NCBI GenBank assembly: GCA_022747635.1 | Contig: JAKTNV010000024.1 | Coordinates: 1,488,001-1,552,000 of the forward strand | Length of the DNA: 64,000 bases | DNA from: Hetaerina americana | Taxonomy: Eukaryota > Arthropoda > Insecta > Odonata > Calopterygidae | Direction of reading: 5' to 3' | Shown: positions 50,430 to 64,000 of the stretch, piece by piece | Layout: each line of letters starts with the position of its first letter | Position numbering within the stretch: position 1 is the stretch's first letter | Program-made: the position numbers and the translations under genes | Notes under the pieces: generated by a model | Databases searched by the model: none | What the model was told of the DNA's origin: nothing | The model's input: the letters and a program-made list of their open reading frames with translations, nothing else

Positions 50430-51130
50430 TTTATACATTTTTGGGAAAATCACTCTTTTACATAAGAGAGGTTATATTTTGAGATTTTTCACTTAATATG
50501 CAAAAATAGAAATATAATAATTTAAAAAAATTTGATGATGCTAACCAAAACTTCCTTTTTTTGGGCTTGCAGCTCAACTTGCGCCATCAGTATGGTCTTT
50601 CCTCTAGTCCATCATTTTGACTAACCATGAAAAATGTCTCCCTTAATGGATTCTACAATGTAGAAAATGCTTTTCAATTCTTGATCGAACCATTTGTTTT
50701 TCAGGTTTTCTAATTCATGGACTGTAAGATTGAGGATACCTTAAAATGCAACCCCTGCTTCCAGGTGCCTCTACCTTAAGCCTCACTATTTCAGACTTAA
50801 AAGTATCTTAAGATCAATGCTTCAGTAATTATGAGAGTAAATGAAACCAAAACATGGCTCAACTATTTTATATAATTTAGACATTTAAAAAATTGAATTA
50901 TTGTATTTAAGAATATGCAACAGCTAAGTTATTAAAGCATTGATTGATAACTTACCAATAATAAAGGTGTTGAGGAAGTACTTACTCAAAATGCATTATT
51001 AATGCTCTATAATATTGGCAAAAATTTTTTTGGCATTTTTTATCATTATGAACTACAGAATGAACAATAATAAGCTACTACCTAAAGTTGATGGTTTCCG
51101 GGATAACTTTATGGAACTAGCTACTATTCA
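50430..51130. other. No recognised feature
   Basis: AT-rich intergenic DNA between microsatellites and the PLE copy at 51185. Confidence 0.35.
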
Positions 51131-51184
51131 TTTTGAATAATACTGCGTACCTTGTATATTTCCACGATAATTTTTTGCATTTTT

Positions 51185-51222
51185 ACATGACCATGGTTTC
51201 GACAATTAATGTCATCTTCGAG
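51185..51222 (-). ncRNA. Hammerhead-ribozyme-like core at PLE 3' end
   Basis: Minus strand: CTCGAAGA, then stem II TGACA/TGTC with a short loop, then GAAACCATGGTCATG. One inserted base separates the usual CT and GAAGA. Its position after the PLE coding region fits known hammerheads in PLE terminal repeats. Confidence 0.45.
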
Positions 51223-52516
51223 TACAAATACAATTTTGTGAGGCACTTATATACAAAAATAAGCTACGGGAGGGGGGAATGGGCTGTACTGGATCGGTGG
51301 GAAGGATGGGAGGGAGGAGTAGAATTGTCGTGGTTACCTGAAGGGGGTGAGCCATGGGACTGGGTTGTGGGTGGCAGAAGCGGGAGGTCAGTAGGGTCTT
51401 CAGAGCTGACGGCTTGTGGTGGTGGAGGGTGGGAGAGGGAGTGTCAGTGAAAAAGAGAGGGTATGAAGGCAGGGGGGTTAAAGGAAGAGAAAGAGGCTGA
51501 GGAGGGGAAAGCAAAAAGCATACAAAAGGTTGTCAACAATTTCAAAATCTGCGTGCACACAATTTAAAATCTCAAGGGAAAAATTATTCAAGAAAAGAAA
51601 TTTCCTCCATTCATCTTGACAATCATATTGGGTGGAGTTTCCATACATGGAATTGATAACCATTTTTTCCCTCTTTTTCCGATAGAGTCCATCAATCATT
51701 TGGGCTTGGTAGCCATTACTAATAGCAATTTGCTTTATAACAGTTAGGTCTTTTAGAAAATTAGCATTGGACATGGAAATTGTTATTAAACAATGGAGCA
51801 AGAATCAAAGGCAGACAGTTTTTCAGAGAAAAAATGTCTGGATGTTGCATGAATGACTCAGTCAGTGAAGGCATCTTTTCTAAAATGGAGAAGTTGAACT
51901 TTTCATATTCCCTGGATATTGTAAAATCCAGAAAGTTGAGGGATCACTTGATTTCTTTTTCTATTGTGAATATTATAAAATTGTCCAATGAATTCAAAAG
52001 GTGCAAGAAAGTATCAAGTTGTTCACAGAACCTGACTACACACACAAAATATCATCAACACAGCAGTACCAAGCACAGCCTTTTTTAACAAAGGGCTCCA
52101 AGATGCAAAGAGTTCCTTTTCCAAATTGTCCATGAAGAAGTCCGCGGGTAATGGGGAAAAGGGAGAGCCTATAGCCAACCCTTATGGTTGCTCAAAAAAG
52201 TGATAATTGAATTTAAAATAGTTTTGAGAGACACATATTTCAGAGCTGAGTTTAGGTTGAGCACTATTGGGGCAGGGACACATTTCTGCATGAGGATGTC
52301 TTCGGCTAACTGGGTGGCTTTTTTGGTGGGAACACTGGCAAACAATTTGGCCACGTCAAAGCGAACAGGTGTCCACTGGGGGAAAACACTTTTTGGGAAA
52401 GATGAACTGTCAGATTGACAGAGCATTTCTAGATAACCAAAAGGGTTAGCTATGGGCTCTTCTTTATCCTCATTACTTATGGACAAGTGAATGGAAATAC
52501 ATGAAGTTTTATTCAA
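51185..52516 (-). pseudogene. Penelope-like element: RT domain, frameshifted, with 3' hammerhead-like motif
   Basis: Minus translation gives PLE-type RT in order: RFDVAKLFASVPTKKATQLA, GLAIGSPFSPLPADFFMDNL (one stop just before), CCVDDILCV (catalytic Asp pair), SLNFLDFTISRE, and a HP-type block (ESFMQHPDIFS). A proline-rich tail follows at 51514-51260. The GIY-YIG domain is missing where it should follow. The 3' end carries a hammerhead-like core at 51222-51185. Several frameshifts. Confidence 0.75.
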
Positions 52517-52519
52517 AAT

Positions 52520-53384
52520 GATAAGCTACTACCTCATAAATTTCCTACTTTTAAGATGTGCCACTAGCATTTCCAATGACACTTTCCATAGTAGGTCAAA
52601 CTTAGTTTGCATGCTTCACTGGTTAGTAAATCCAGAATACCAGGTCCCTATAACAACATGCTAACAGGGGTTCACTTCTTATGTCATATAAAAACAGCTG
52701 AAACTGCAATGGCAGTAACTGAAATTCCATTCTTACCTCTTTGGAAAATATGAAGTGGTATCACATAACCTTCCAAGGATTAAGATGTCTTCTAATGAAA
52801 AAACTACTTGGATTATGGAACTATTTGGAAGCACAGTTTTCTTTGGAAAATCTATTGCTCTTGCTTAGTGGCATATCTGCGAGAGAGAAACATACACAGA
52901 ATAAGTAAAAACCATATGTAAGAAAAAAATAGAGAAAATTGAAAAAAACTGAGGATCAAGGTCATAAAAACAAAGATTGATTTAAAATTTTACAATATCA
53001 AATAAACTTCTAAAAAGAAGCACGACTCGCTTCAATGAATAGCATCATCTGAATGATATTCATCTAAACCAGTAGAGTCCCTTATAAAAGCTTAATAAGT
53101 TATTGTGAAAATAAAAAATGTTCATATGCCAATCTATTTTTTTATAATACTGAATTCCATCAAGCCATGGGAACTTTCAGGCGAAGGTCATAGACATTTC
53201 CAGAAAAGGGATGGAGATCTCCATTATTGGAAATTAATAAGAACTAAGTCAATGAATTAGATACATTAAATTACCACTTTGTCTTTAGGAAGTTTCAACT
53301 ATTAGATAAAATTGTACCCTGAATTTCTTCTCACATATTTTTGTACTTCATAATGTAAACTATGATAAAATTCCTAGTTTCCAT
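52520..53384. other. Downstream region of the zinc-finger gene
   Basis: An acceptor-like TTTCTCTCTCGCAG at about 52889-52876 (minus) opens a short frame (DMPLSKSNRFSKENCASK, stop) that could be an alternative last exon. Otherwise unremarkable. Confidence 0.3.
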
Positions 53385-63742
<10,358 letters not shown>

Positions 63743-64000
63743 CTTTAAAACAAATAATGTTATTGATAATACTAAGACATTAACACCCATTAAAAATCTG
63801 CATATTAAGGAATTTATAATGACATTAGAGCAATTTACTTTTTATTTTTTACAAAATATAATTGGAAGAGTAGTACGTGCAAATAAATCTGATGCAGTTG
63901 GCACATTACTTTCATCACACAATTTTCTTTTTTATCATGAGAGTGAGTGACAGCATTCAATAATAACTAATTGTAACATACTGCATTAGTAGGTTAAATT

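Overview
This is AT-rich eukaryotic nuclear DNA. It has GT-AG introns of 0.1 to 6 kb, long (AT)n tracts and a heavy load of mariner, Penelope-like, non-LTR, SINE and Tigger/pogo copies. The mix points to an arthropod, most likely an insect or chelicerate with a large repeat-rich genome; I cannot name the species. Nothing looks prokaryotic, and there is no operon, CRISPR array or intact rRNA/tRNA gene.

Three host genes are supported, all on the minus strand. (1) 2300-4141 holds the first three coding exons of a mitochondrial fission regulator (MTFR1/MTFR2-like) gene; its 3' exons lie off the left edge. (2) 12885-40404 holds a complete COG5 gene (Golgi tether subunit). I rebuilt it as 14 exons with matching phases, 2637 nt and 878 residues, plus a poly(A) signal. 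(3) 53385 to beyond the right edge holds a C2H2 zinc-finger gene with at least four exons and five fingers; its 5' end is outside the window.

The rest is mobile DNA. 5.8-7.1 kb: non-LTR fossil. 7.3-8.7 kb: three near-identical copies (two tandem, one inverted) of a 452-bp unit with a tRNA-like domain. 9.5-10.7 kb: Gypsy 3' end with LTR. 13.8-15.3 kb: 5'-truncated non-LTR element with a long intact RT reading frame. 18.7-22 kb: two Tigger-like remnants. 27.8-30.4 kb: two mariners with TA target duplications. 32 and 43-44 kb: two more mariners. 47.3-48.6, 51.2-52.5 and 55.9-56.6 kb: three Penelope-like elements (PLEs). 54-55.8, 59.5-61.4 and 62-63.1 kb: non-LTR elements. At least nine tRNA-derived SINEs are scattered throughout.

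The most interesting signal is a dense set of hammerhead-ribozyme-like cores (CTGANGA, hairpin, GAAA(C)), most of them inside palindromic foldback elements. The cleanest is at 58388-58415. Two cores sit at the 3' ends of PLE copies. One PLE end and two foldbacks share a motif downstream of the core (AATAAA, then GTGGAAAAGT), which ties the foldbacks to PLE termini. Hammerheads are known in PLEs and retrozymes; the foldback arrangement and its repeated adjacency to (TA)n tracts deserve a closer look.
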